DNA from: Capsulimonas corticalis | GTDB lineage: Bacteria > Armatimonadota > Armatimonadia > Armatimonadales > Capsulimonadaceae | NCBI RefSeq assembly: GCF_003574315.2 | Contig: NZ_AP025739.1 | Span: 3,782,001-3,846,000, forward strand | Direction of reading: 5' to 3' | Length of the DNA: 64,000 bases | In this document: one piece after another, positions 52,185 to 61,421 of the stretch | How positions within the stretch are numbered: position 1 is the stretch's first letter | How the letters are laid out: each line of letters begins with the position of its first letter | The notes under the pieces: model-generated | Databases searched by the model: none | What the model saw: only the letters and a program-made list of their open reading frames with translations | Told to the model about the DNA's origin: nothing | Program-made: the position numbers and the translations under genes

Positions 52185-55088
52185 TCATGCTATTTCTTCT
52201 ATCATTTTTTTCAATTCGTGTGATTGTTGTTCTTTGGGTTTGAGATACACCGAACAAATACGAGTGCACAATTCAGGATTGTAGTGATTGCTATTAAGCC
52301 AACATTGGACCGCAGATATCGCTTCTTCTTCGATTGATAGAGGACTTATTAGTGATTTGGGTTCGTCATATCCACAATTAATTAAATCAAGAGATGCGCT
52401 GATGTCAATTTCTTTTACGGTTTTAGTATCGATATCATATAGAATTACATAGTAGCCTGCTTGGTATTCCAGCAATGCTAGTATGCTATGCTTATGTGAG
52501 GTCGTAGATTTTGCCGTGAATAGTGTTGTAGGCAATTCTGATATTTCACTTTGATATTTTTTGAAAATTGACATATGATTGAGAAAAGAAGGTGATGTGT
52601 CTTGGAGGAGCTCTTCTGGCAATATCAGATTTTCAGGATAAGCAGCAATATCTGATTCTGTAGCTAGAGATATTGTATAATCAGAGTTTTGTCCGTCCGC
52701 GTTAGGTAATATACTTCTTCCTATGAGACTCCTTGAATTGTCATGTCGTTCGTGTAATCTTGAAATCATTCTTTTGATAATCTTTGCCGCCTGAGTCTCT
52801 TTATTGTGTAGCGTGGGTTCAAATGTGTAAATGTGTATAGCACGATTGCGTTCTTCCGTCATGCGTAAAACACGACCAGCTCGTTGAAATAATTCATCAG
52901 CACTTTGAGGCAAATCATAATTTATTATTATATTAGCATCTTGCATATTTAAGCCGATACCGTCAGCATCTGTGCATATTAAAATGTTGTATTCTTGCTC
53001 ATGTTGAATGTCACTTACTCCTGAAGAACGAGGAGAAAAATGTTCAATGATATTTTTTCTGTTAGTGAGTGATTTAATAGTATGCTTATTATTTTCTTTC
53101 TGTACCGTACATGCAATTTTTGTAAACGGGAAATTATTTTCTAAAAGCTTGTGTATACTCATAGCTGTTAAGTGTCTTTTTGTGAATATAATAGCCTTTT
53201 CTTTTTGTTCAATATGTGTTTGGATAATGTTCTTTAGTTTGACGAATTTTTCTTCTGTTTCTAAGTTTATTTTGTTTAGTCCATCGACTATAGGGTTTAG
53301 TATATTCTTTCGAAACTCTTCGCTGTGTGTATAGTTTGTACGGTAAAAATCGGAGACTGTTTCGGATGACAATGGGATGCTTAATTCTTCGTTGTTGAAT
53401 ATTTGCATTTGTACTTGCTCGTCTTTTTTATGTGTATTATCGGGAGCATTGTTTCGGCATCTGCTAATGAAATACAGCATCATGTCTACAGAACCTGTCC
53501 ATGCAAGTATGGCATTGTTGCTTGAAACATCTGCGGCTATTAATTCATTCTTATCTTTTTGTTCATTAAAAACATCGAAAGGAATACGGTCTGCTTTAAA
53601 TACTTGGTTTTCAAATGCATGTTGTATGTCTTCTTGTAAGAATAATGAATATTCTGTCCTGTGCAGAACTATTTTACTGGGGAAATAACGATTTGACTGT
53701 CTGTCAGGCATAGAAATGAAAATTCTCCCATCTTCTTCTACATCCTTTCTAGAAATCGCCATTTTTAAAAGAGTAATTATTCCTAAAATACTAACTATCG
53801 GCAAATTTTTAACTTCTGATAAACTATTTACTTTCCAATGATCGCTATCATGGAATAAATTATCTTTTTGAGGATATAAAGGTAGCATCCGGAGAAGACT
53901 GTTTAAGTCTTGACGATCAGTTCCATAAGGAGTCGCTGTTAACAGTAGGACGCTTCCGCCTGTATTGTGGAATTTATCGATTCTCTCTCTCACTATGTTA
54001 ATTTTAGCTTCTACGCCTTTTGTGTTTTGACGTTGTATGTTCGCGTCTTTTTGCAACATTTTACGATATACATGCGCTTCATCTATAACTAAAACACTGT
54101 TTTTGTTGCTTTGTTCTAAAAACTTTAACAATGTGTTTATTTGGTGTAACCTATTGTGAGATTGTTTTTTGAACAGAAGACTAGTGTCAAAATATTCAAA
54201 ATTTATATTTCTACTCCTCAATTGTGCTTCCCACGCTGACTTTACACTCTTTGGTCCTAATATAATAGCTAGAGAATCTCGGTTTGTAACTCGTCTGATA
54301 ATTTCTGAGCCTATAATAGTTTTTCCGAGACCTGTTGCTGCTAATACAATTGATCCCTTGTATTTGTTTATTTGTTGTTCACTTGAATTAATTATTCCTT
54401 TTTGGAAATATGTCGGTATATACCCACCTGGGCCTAGTAGCGGTACTTCTCGCTCATAAGCAAACTGTAGAAACTTTAAATATGCTTGAAAAGGAGACGC
54501 CATTTCAAGCCACGTCTTGAGGCATAATTGTAAGGCCTCAATCAAATCATATGAGTTTGTAATTGTTTCATCAAAATGCTCTATGAACTGTTGTGTGTCT
54601 CTGCTTGATAATACGCTTGCTTGTTCGTGATTACCAGCTGATCCCAAGCCCTGTTTTGTAAAATTTGTCGAGCCATGCCAGATGATTTTATCATCAATAA
54701 TATAATATTTGCAGTGAAACAGACGGGGTGTATTAGTCTCCCATGCTCCTCGGATAATAAAATGTTTTGCTTCTATACGTTTTAATAAATCCGCTACAGT
54801 TTCTGAAAGAGGCGAAAGTGATCTGCCAAGCTCCAGCAGAATTTCATTGACGAACACAGGAATAGTGTTTTCGCCTTGGTCATTTCCAACTAGTATCTGT
54901 AATTGAACATTTGCTCTTAGGCTTGAGCGACTCTGTTCATACCCTGACAGCCTAAAATAGCCACTCGTTATTCGAATAATAGATTTGGCAATAGGGAAAT
55001 AAGCTTTGACAAAGCATAGGCCAATTCCGCGCCCTACACCTGAAATTGGCTTCTTGTTTGATCCGTACCGAACTTTGTAATTCGACAT
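52185..55088 (-). CDS. PLD-nuclease / SF2-helicase fusion protein (candidate defence gene)
   Basis: A 967-residue protein. The N-terminal PLD-like domain (about 1-180) has one HKD motif, H125-x-K127-x4-D132, followed by GSTN (139-142); single-HKD nucleases work as dimers. An SF2 helicase follows: motif I AATGLGKT (250-257), motif II VIDEAH (334-339), motif III LLTATPYG (382-389), motif V ICTDADGIGLN (704-714), motif VI QRAGRVLR (735-742). Motifs and order are like SNF2/Rad25-type DNA translocases. The DNA is far richer in A+T than all neighbours (many AAT, ATA, TTT codons), a sign of recent transfer. GAGGA lies 6 nt before the ATG. No methylase, integrase or partner gene adjoins it. Fusions of this type occur among phage-defence genes; a defence role is inference. 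Confidence 0.85.
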   Translation of the reverse strand: MSNYKVRYGSNKKPISGVGRGIGLCFVKAYFPIAKSIIRITSGYFRLSGYEQSRSSLRANVQLQILVGNDQGENTIPVFVNEILLELGRSLSPLSETVADLLKRIEAKHFIIRGAWETNTPRLFHCKYYIIDDKIIWHGSTNFTKQGLGSAGNHEQASVLSSRDTQQFIEHFDETITNSYDLIEALQLCLKTWLEMASPFQAYLKFLQFAYEREVPLLGPGGYIPTYFQKGIINSSEQQINKYKGSIVLAATGLGKTIIGSEIIRRVTNRDSLAIILGPKSVKSAWEAQLRSRNINFEYFDTSLLFKKQSHNRLHQINTLLKFLEQSNKNSVLVIDEAHVYRKMLQKDANIQRQNTKGVEAKINIVRERIDKFHNTGGSVLLLTATPYGTDRQDLNSLLRMLPLYPQKDNLFHDSDHWKVNSLSEVKNLPIVSILGIITLLKMAISRKDVEEDGRIFISMPDRQSNRYFPSKIVLHRTEYSLFLQEDIQHAFENQVFKADRIPFDVFNEQKDKNELIAADVSSNNAILAWTGSVDMMLYFISRCRNNAPDNTHKKDEQVQMQIFNNEELSIPLSSETVSDFYRTNYTHSEEFRKNILNPIVDGLNKINLETEEKFVKLKNIIQTHIEQKEKAIIFTKRHLTAMSIHKLLENNFPFTKIACTVQKENNKHTIKSLTNRKNIIEHFSPRSSGVSDIQHEQEYNILICTDADGIGLNMQDANIIINYDLPQSADELFQRAGRVLRMTEERNRAIHIYTFEPTLHNKETQAAKIIKRMISRLHERHDNSRSLIGRSILPNADGQNSDYTISLATESDIAAYPENLILPEELLQDTSPSFLNHMSIFKKYQSEISELPTTLFTAKSTTSHKHSILALLEYQAGYYVILYDIDTKTVKEIDISASLDLINCGYDEPKSLISPLSIEEEAISAVQCWLNSNHYNPELCTRICSVYLKPKEQQSHELKKMIEEIA

Positions 55089-55152
55089 GAATTTCCTCTA
55101 ATGTTTATCAGTTACAATTATTAAAATGAAACAAAGCTGCTAGTTAGATTGT

Positions 55153-55638
55153 CTAAGATAACTTTTTCTGAGATCTAAAAAAGGTGAAGAATGAGAAAAC
55201 TAAGACCGGACGCCAGCCCGGGATCGCAAGCCAGGACTCGCGGGGCATAAGCTCTGGATGGGCGCTGGGCATCGGAAGGATTCGGTAGCGCCAGAAGCCA
55301 ATGTGGTTCCACACGGAACGCGGCGCGATCAGTCGAGAGCGCTGGAAGAAGCGGCCGCCCCAGTCGAACGGTTTGAGCTTGTAATGGGGATAATCCTTGA
55401 AGCTATACTGTCCGGTTCCTATCCAGAAAGATCCATCGCCGATCCAGGGAGTTCGGTAGTAGCGTTGTTTCACATAGGGACCATGCCGACTGTCGGAATC
55501 GACACCTACAGAGGTGTATCTTCCAAAGTCCATTATCCAGAAAAGTAGAAATAAGATGGCGATGACTGCACTGATGATCTTTAGCGCTTTTGAAAAGATC
55601 ACGGATACAGGAAACGTCTTTATGATCGTAGCAGGCAT
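55153..55638 (-). CDS. Hypothetical membrane-anchored protein
   Basis: A 161-residue protein starting at ATG 55638 (the open frame runs further upstream but only as the shadow of a decayed ankyrin gene). One strong membrane helix (about 18-38, IISAVIAILFLLFWIMDF) is followed by a Trp/Tyr/Arg-rich region with WIGDGSFWIGTGQ and a second hydrophobic segment near the C-terminus (RPVLVFSFFTFF). No known domain recognised. A truncated relative lies at 52025-52175. Base composition is host-like, unlike the helicase gene beside it. Confidence 0.5.
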   Translation of the reverse strand: MPATIIKTFPVSVIFSKALKIISAVIAILFLLFWIMDFGRYTSVGVDSDSRHGPYVKQRYYRTPWIGDGSFWIGTGQYSFKDYPHYKLKPFDWGGRFFQRSRLIAPRSVWNHIGFWRYRILPMPSAHPELMPRESWLAIPGWRPVLVFSFFTFFRSQKKLS

Positions 55639-55693
55639 ATCGTTATTATGGCGTGAGCAATGATATAATCGACGTTGAGGATCGAACATTTCC

Positions 55694-56172
55694 ATGAGCT
55701 TACGTAATGAACTGCATGAGGCGTTCAAACGAGGCGATCGATAGCCGATTGATGCCCTGGTGATAGTCGACGCGGATATCGAGGAGCGCAATGGATAGGT
55801 CGGACGCCGTTGATGGCAGTCGCCATCGATGGTCAGATGGATCTGGTGAGGCGGCATGTGGAAGTGGGGGACGGATCCGTTTGCCGTGGACGCCGAAGGA
55901 AAATCCGTCATGCATATGGCGGCGATGCGTGGCGGTCCGGAGATCGTGCGCTGGCGGACTGGCTTGGGCGCGGATGTAAACGCCGTCGAGGGGGACGGTT
56001 CCGCGACTCCCCTACATCTAGCGGCAGCGCATGCGAAGCGCGCCGAACAAGCGGATTGGCGGCGGCAATATCGAGCGCTGGGATTCAGTCAAAAAGACCG
56101 CGTGTGATATCGCTTTGGAGATTCGAGAAATGGTCGGGGAGGACAATGGAGGTCATCGCGGCGCTTGCTTGA
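55694..56172 (+). pseudogene. Decayed ankyrin-repeat gene
   Basis: The plus strand starts ATGAGCTTACG with MSLRNELHEAFKRGD, then a TAG. Shifted frames give MAVAIDGQMDLVRRHVEVG, then DPFAVDAEGKSVMHMAAMRG and GPEIVRW, then TPLHLAAAHAKRA, then GGGNIERWDSVKKTACDIAL. These are ankyrin units broken by at least one stop and several frameshifts. The 5' end overlaps the region upstream of the hypothetical membrane-protein gene. Confidence 0.75.
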
Positions 56173-56176
56173 ACGC

Positions 56177-56220
56177 CAAAAAGCGCCCCTGCGAAGAATT
56201 GCGGTTCTTCGCGGGGGCGC
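56177..56220 (-). terminator. Rho-independent terminator of the repeat-rich secreted protein gene
   Basis: A 16-bp stem with one mismatch (56183-56198 with 56205-56220) is followed on the minus strand by TTTTT (complement of about 56178-56182). It lies just past the stop at 56242. Confidence 0.85.
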
Positions 56221-56241
56221 ACTTTGTGTTATGGCCGGTTG

Positions 56242-57795
56242 TTAGCGGCCGCTTCGGTCGCCGCCGCGTGGTCCGGTGGCTCGTCCGCCGCCGCCCGATC
56301 CCTGGTCGCCGCCACCACCGCCGGAGTTGCGGTCGTCGCGGCTGCTGCTGCGATTGTCCTGACTGCCGCCGCTGGAGCTGCGGTCGGCGCGCCCGCCACC
56401 GCCGCTGCTATATGTGCGGTCGCCGCCCGTGCTGTATGTGTGGCTGCCGCCGCTGTTGTAGGTGCGGTCGCCGCCTGTGCTGTATGTGCGGTTGCTGCTG
56501 CTGGAGCCGCGATCGTCGCGGCCGCCGCCGTAAGATCGGGTGGTGGATCCGCTGTCCGTACGAGACGGCGCCGATTCGTCCGCGCCATGGAAGGTGCGAT
56601 GGCCGTCATTGAATACGCGGCCGTTGTCCGACGTCTGACCGCCGTCCGTGGGACGACCTCCGCCGAAGGTGTGGCCCGGTTCGGTTGTCCGGCCGCTGCT
56701 GTACGTGCGTCCGCCGTCCGATGTGCGTCCGGTGTCTGATGTCCGGCCGCCGCCAAAGGTATGGCCGCCGTCCGACGGCCGGCCATTGTCCACGGTCCGG
56801 CCGCCTTCGAAGACGTGGTGATCGTTGCTCGGGCGTCCCGTGCTGAAGGTGTGATCGCCACGGTACGAGTGGTCGTTTCCGTAAGTGCGATCGCCGATTG
56901 TGGTGCGGTCGCCATGGAAGGTCCGGTCGTTGCCGTATGTGTGGCCGCTGGGATCGATGCGGCGTCCACCGCCGCCATAGGAACGATCGCCGGCTTCAAA
57001 CGGCCGTCCGCCGCCAAATTCGCGATGACGATCCCAGTTCGGCCGGCCGCCCCAGTCGTAGACGTCGCGGTGATAGTACGATTCGCGGTACGGCGCCGGA
57101 TGCCGGTAGTAATAGTCGTGGTAGTGGTCCCAGCCGTAATAGGGCCGGCCGCCGATTTCGATGAAGAAACCTGCCGTCGCGATAAAGATCCCGCCCCGGT
57201 AATATGGTCTGCCGCCCCAGTAGCCTCCCCAGCAATTCATGCCGTCATACCAGCCCATGCTGATATAGGAGTCCCAGCTCGGCGCGATGCCGACAAATAC
57301 CGGCGAGGCCGGGTGGAACTTCTCCGTGAAGGGATACCAGCGCGCGCCGGGGACGGTCGCGTTCTCCAGGTAGCCGTTGCGCGGGACATAAAGCACCGGA
57401 GCGGTTCCTTCATTGACGAAGAACATCTCATTGGTCGGAGAAACGGCGAACTTCATCACGTAGAGGTTATTGTTGGTGAATGGGACGACGATGGTTTCGC
57501 CGGACTTATCATAGAGCTGATATCCGCCCTTGTCGAATACCGCGCGCCGGATCGGCGCTTGCTGGTCTTGCGGCACTTCCGCCCAGTTGAACACCGAGTC
57601 CTGACTCGTGTTGACGGCGCCGGAATCATAATCCTGATCCTGCGAAGCGGCCTGCCCAATCGGCGGCGCCATCGTTATCGGCGGATCGGCGAACGCCGCC
57701 ATGCTCGTCATCATGAGCGCGGCCGTCGCGACAACGCCGGCCCCGCGCCGGGCGAGACGCTTGCCCGACGAGATGATATTGATCGGTTTCTCCAT
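56242..57795 (-). CDS. Secreted Gly/Arg/Ser/Thr-rich repeat protein
   Basis: A 517-residue protein. A basic N-terminus and signal peptide (about 1-37, ending MAAFA) precede a ~190-residue folded domain (VFNWAEVPQDQQ to Tyr/Trp-rich GWYDGMNCWGGYWGGRPYY). From about residue 250 to the end it is low-complexity, with repeats of the types GGRTSDxGRT, GDRTYGN and GGDRTYSSGG and a final Gly/Ser/Arg tail. Such tails suit cell-wall or matrix contact; the function is unknown. AAGGA lies 9 nt before ATG 57795, and a clear terminator follows. Confidence 0.65.
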   Translation of the reverse strand: MEKPINIISSGKRLARRGAGVVATAALMMTSMAAFADPPITMAPPIGQAASQDQDYDSGAVNTSQDSVFNWAEVPQDQQAPIRRAVFDKGGYQLYDKSGETIVVPFTNNNLYVMKFAVSPTNEMFFVNEGTAPVLYVPRNGYLENATVPGARWYPFTEKFHPASPVFVGIAPSWDSYISMGWYDGMNCWGGYWGGRPYYRGGIFIATAGFFIEIGGRPYYGWDHYHDYYYRHPAPYRESYYHRDVYDWGGRPNWDRHREFGGGRPFEAGDRSYGGGGRRIDPSGHTYGNDRTFHGDRTTIGDRTYGNDHSYRGDHTFSTGRPSNDHHVFEGGRTVDNGRPSDGGHTFGGGRTSDTGRTSDGGRTYSSGRTTEPGHTFGGGRPTDGGQTSDNGRVFNDGHRTFHGADESAPSRTDSGSTTRSYGGGRDDRGSSSSNRTYSTGGDRTYNSGGSHTYSTGGDRTYSSGGGGRADRSSSGGSQDNRSSSRDDRNSGGGGGDQGSGGGGRATGPRGGDRSGR

Positions 57796-58107
57796 CGCTG
57801 TTTTCCTTCTCAATTTGCTCTGAATGATAAATGGTTCTTATGCTAATATTAGAGACGTCATTGCAGCCTCGCTGGTTCCACAAAATTTCGAATATTTTAC
57901 AGAAGCAAGTAATTTTCTTTACGGGGATCGACCTTCATGAAAAATAGCGCCCGTGAACAAAAAAAGGCCGCGCGATCATATTCTGTGTCGTCCATTCTGA
58001 TTGGTAAGTTTCGTCATCAGAATCTGCATAAATGTACTCTGGCGACATAGAGCAGGGAATGATATAATGAAATGTACTAACATTTGAGAGTTTAGGATAG
58101 TAACCCA
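57796..58107 (+). promoter_or_regulatory. 312-bp divergent region upstream of the GH127 gene
   Basis: Plus strand: TATAAT (58063-58068) with a weak -35 TGGCGA (58040-58045). An inverted repeat AAATGT-ACTA-ACATTT (58070-58085) lies at the expected start, and a direct copy of AAATGTACT is at 58030-58038, upstream of the -35. These look like activator/repressor sites, perhaps for the AraC regulator encoded at 61422. For the minus-strand gene I see only TAATAT without a good -35. Confidence 0.55.
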
Positions 58108-61100
58108 ATGAAACGGCGTAGTTTTTTAAAGTATGGACTGACCGTCGCTGGTGGAGCGATGCTGCCTGCGTTTGCGGCGCGAACGGATGCCGCCTCCTCC
58201 GCCAAAGCTGCTCGAACGCTCAGTCAGGTCAAGCCTGAGGGCGCCGGCGGCTTATACGCCCCCAATCGCGCTCCCTTACATCCCTCGGCTTTCATGAAGC
58301 TGCCCATTGGAAGCATCCATCCGAGCGGATGGATGAGGGAGCAGCTGGAGAACCAGGCGGAAGGATTGAATGGCCGAATGATGGAGGTCTCAGATTATCT
58401 CGACATCCATAAGAGCGGCTGGATCATCCCCGCAAATGACGGATTTGAGGAATTAGGATACTGGCTTCGCGGCTTTGCGCCGCTGGGGTACATGCTTGGA
58501 AACAGTCGCATCATCCAGGCGACCGCACAATGGGTAAAAGGGATCATTGCTACTCAGAAGCCAGACGGCTGGTTCGGTCCGACTCGGCTGCGCACATCCA
58601 TGGACGGCGGCCCGGATATGTGGCCGCATATGCCGATTCTGTACGCCGTTCGAAATTATCACGAGTATACAGGCGATTCGATTGTCATTCCCTTTATGAC
58701 TCAATACTTCCGGTATCAGACCACGCAGGATCCGAAAGTCTTTGGGGGCGGGTGGGGCGGATTTCGCTGGGGCGATAATATCGACAGCATCTACTGGTTA
58801 TATAACCAAACGGGAGACGTATTTCTGCTGGATCTGATCAAGTCGATCCACGCGCATTCCGCGCCATACACGACGGAGATGCCTACGTATCACAACGTTA
58901 ACCTGTCTCAGGGATTTCGGGAGCCAGCGCAGTATAGCATGCTGGATAACGACCCAAAATATGTTCGCGGGACCGAGCGCGTTTACGATACGATTATGGG
59001 CATGTTCGGGCAGTTTCCGGGCGGCGGTTTTGCTGGCGATGAAGGCTGCCGCCCAGGTTTCGTCGATCCGCGTCAGGGGTTTGAAACGTGTGGGATCGCC
59101 GAACTGATGCTCAGTTTCGAGATCCTTACGCGGATCACCGGGGATCCCAAGTGGGCGGACCGCTGCGAGGAACTGGCGTTCAATTCGCTGCCCGCCGCGC
59201 TCGATCCCAACCAAAAGGGAACCCATTATGTCACAAGCGCCAATTCTCCCTCGCTCATGAGCGAAGGCGCCAAGCATCGTCAATACGACGATAGCCCCAT
59301 GGGAATGCAGACTTATAAGCCGGGCGTGCACGATTACCGGTGCTGTCCGCATAACTATGGCATGGCCTGGCCGATGTACGCCGAAAACCTATGGCTGGCG
59401 ACGGCGGACGGCGGGCTTTGCGCAGCGATGTATGCGCCGAACTCCGTGACGGCGAAAGTCGCTGGCGGTATTCCCGTGACGATCGTTCAAGAAACCGAAT
59501 ATCCATTCCGGGATACCATCACCTTAAACATCACTCCACAAAAGCCAGTTTCGTTTCCGCTCATTCTGCGTGTCCCAGAGTGGTGCGACAGTCCGACGGT
59601 CCGCGTGAACGGCGTCACGGAGCCGGCGCGCGCCAAAGGCCGCTCCTATCTGATTTTGGAGCGGTTCTGGCGCGGAGGCGATGTTGTCGTTTTGCATCTT
59701 CCGATGCGAACGGCGGTTCACAAATGGGCGGGCAACAAAGACGCCGTTTCAGTTTCACATGGCCCACTGCACTATTCGCTGGCAATTCAGGAAAAATGGG
59801 TGCGCTCAGGCGGAACGGATCATTGGCCGGAGTACGATCTGCACCCGATGTCGCCTTGGAACTACGGACTGATTCTTGATCCCGCAAATCCCGCGCACTC
59901 GTTTGATCTCATACAGAAAGGACGCGCCATCACGGGCAATCCATTTACCCATGAAGACAATCCCGTGGAGCTGCGCGTAAACGCGAAGCGCATCCCGCAG
60001 TGGCAAGTCGACGGAGACGGCGTCGCTTCCATGCTTCAGGCGAGTCCCGCCATCTCTCAGGAGATCACCGAGAGGATCGGATTGATCCCGATGGGGGCGG
60101 CTCGCCTTCGATTGACAACCTTCCCCACCATCGCCACATCCTCGGATGGGCATCTTTGGCGGCATGCGCCGACCTATGTCGCGACCGTGAAATCGTCCAA
60201 CGACAACAACTGGCCATGGACGCCGCAGTGTTTGCTATACGACGCCCAGCCGTCCAGCTCAAAGGACTTGAGGACGCCGCGTATGTCGTTTCAGGATAGC
60301 CGTCCCACCGAATGGATTCAATACAAACTGCCGAAGCCTGTCCGCATATCCAAAGCGTTGATTTACTGGTTTGAAGACGCCGGAGATAGGTCTGGCTGGT
60401 ATCCGTTCAGCGGCGAGTTCCATGCGCCGAAGTCCTGGCGGCTGGAGTACCGAGATGGAGCTTCCTGGAAACCCGTTCGCGGCGTTGCGGCCTATGGTGT
60501 CGCGCTCGACCGGCCCAACATCGTTGATTTCGACCCCATCGTCGCCTCCTCGCTGCGATTGACGATCGATACCGGCAATCGACCGGTGAGTCTGTACCGA
60601 TGGGATGTCTTTGACGGCGATACGCAGCTTGTTCCAACGGTGTCCGAAAAGGCTATTTCCGTGCTGGGGCCTTTCGCAACAGGACCGCGCTCCATTGGCG
60701 GTGCGCCGGTTGTTTGGCTTGAAGCGGGCAAAATCGAGGAGATCGCCGACGGCGGCGCAGTGAATAATTGGTACGATCAGTCTCCGAACGCCGTGGATGC
60801 GCTGTCCAGCGGTGAGGCGGCGCCGACTTTCGCCGCAGGCGCCATCCATGGTCACGCCGCCGTACGCTTTAGCGCTGTCCACAAGCAGTATCTGATCTTC
60901 GACCGCCCGGTGCAGGACGATTTCACGATCGCAGTCTTGTTCCAAAGTACGCAGGGAGTGAGCGACAGCGCCAATTATTTCCAGGGCGCGGGTTTGGTCC
61001 AGGGGGAAGTTGGCGGAGAAACGGAAGATTTCGGCCTCGCGCTGAACGCGAAAGGTCAAGTGATCGCGGGCGTCGGAAACCCCGATACTTCTATTGCTTC

Positions 61101-61386
61101 GCTGGGAGGATTTAACGACGGCAAGCCGCATCTGGCGATCTTCCAGCGCGTGAGATCTACCGGAGTATTCACACTCTTCGTCGACGGAACTATGGCCGCC
61201 TCCGGTGTGGGAGCCACGAAAAGTCTCACGGCTCCCGCCACACTGGGCGTCGGGGCGCAAAGCAACGGCGCTAATTGTTTCACCGGCGATATCGGCGAAG
61301 TCGTGATCTACGATCGAGCGCTCTCGCAGGAGGATCGCAAGGCGCTGGAGGAGCGTCTTACGGCGCAGTGGGGTCCGTTGGGGTAA
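58108..61386 (+). CDS. Tat-exported GH127-type beta-L-arabinofuranosidase with LamG-like C-terminus
   Basis: A 1092-residue enzyme. MKRRSFLKYGLTVAGG is a twin-arginine signal. The (alpha/alpha)6 barrel (about 50-660, DUF1680) keeps the zinc site known from HypBA1: the Glu and Cys of FETCG (about 328-330) and the Cys pair of YRCCPHNYG (about 412), one Cys being the nucleophile. A F5/8-type segment (about 700-850) and a LamG/concanavalin-like domain (about 870-1085, with VVWLEAGKIEEI and GDIGEVVIYDRAL) follow. It should release beta-L-arabinofuranose from plant arabinan or extensin glycans outside the cytoplasm. The AraC gene follows after 35 bp. Confidence 0.9.
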   Translation: MKRRSFLKYGLTVAGGAMLPAFAARTDAASSAKAARTLSQVKPEGAGGLYAPNRAPLHPSAFMKLPIGSIHPSGWMREQLENQAEGLNGRMMEVSDYLDIHKSGWIIPANDGFEELGYWLRGFAPLGYMLGNSRIIQATAQWVKGIIATQKPDGWFGPTRLRTSMDGGPDMWPHMPILYAVRNYHEYTGDSIVIPFMTQYFRYQTTQDPKVFGGGWGGFRWGDNIDSIYWLYNQTGDVFLLDLIKSIHAHSAPYTTEMPTYHNVNLSQGFREPAQYSMLDNDPKYVRGTERVYDTIMGMFGQFPGGGFAGDEGCRPGFVDPRQGFETCGIAELMLSFEILTRITGDPKWADRCEELAFNSLPAALDPNQKGTHYVTSANSPSLMSEGAKHRQYDDSPMGMQTYKPGVHDYRCCPHNYGMAWPMYAENLWLATADGGLCAAMYAPNSVTAKVAGGIPVTIVQETEYPFRDTITLNITPQKPVSFPLILRVPEWCDSPTVRVNGVTEPARAKGRSYLILERFWRGGDVVVLHLPMRTAVHKWAGNKDAVSVSHGPLHYSLAIQEKWVRSGGTDHWPEYDLHPMSPWNYGLILDPANPAHSFDLIQKGRAITGNPFTHEDNPVELRVNAKRIPQWQVDGDGVASMLQASPAISQEITERIGLIPMGAARLRLTTFPTIATSSDGHLWRHAPTYVATVKSSNDNNWPWTPQCLLYDAQPSSSKDLRTPRMSFQDSRPTEWIQYKLPKPVRISKALIYWFEDAGDRSGWYPFSGEFHAPKSWRLEYRDGASWKPVRGVAAYGVALDRPNIVDFDPIVASSLRLTIDTGNRPVSLYRWDVFDGDTQLVPTVSEKAISVLGPFATGPRSIGGAPVVWLEAGKIEEIADGGAVNNWYDQSPNAVDALSSGEAAPTFAAGAIHGHAAVRFSAVHKQYLIFDRPVQDDFTIAVLFQSTQGVSDSANYFQGAGLVQGEVGGETEDFGLALNAKGQVIAGVGNPDTSIASLGGFNDGKPHLAIFQRVRSTGVFTLFVDGTMAASGVGATKSLTAPATLGVGAQSNGANCFTGDIGEVVIYDRALSQEDRKALEERLTAQWGPLG

Positions 61387-61421
61387 GATGATGTCTATCT
61401 CCAGCGAGGCGGACAGGCACT

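Noticed and set aside
56761-57846. 361-codon plus-strand open frame rich in Val/Ala
   Set aside because: Antisense to the repeat-rich secreted protein; the valine-rich composition is the complement of the Asp/Arg/Thr repeats.
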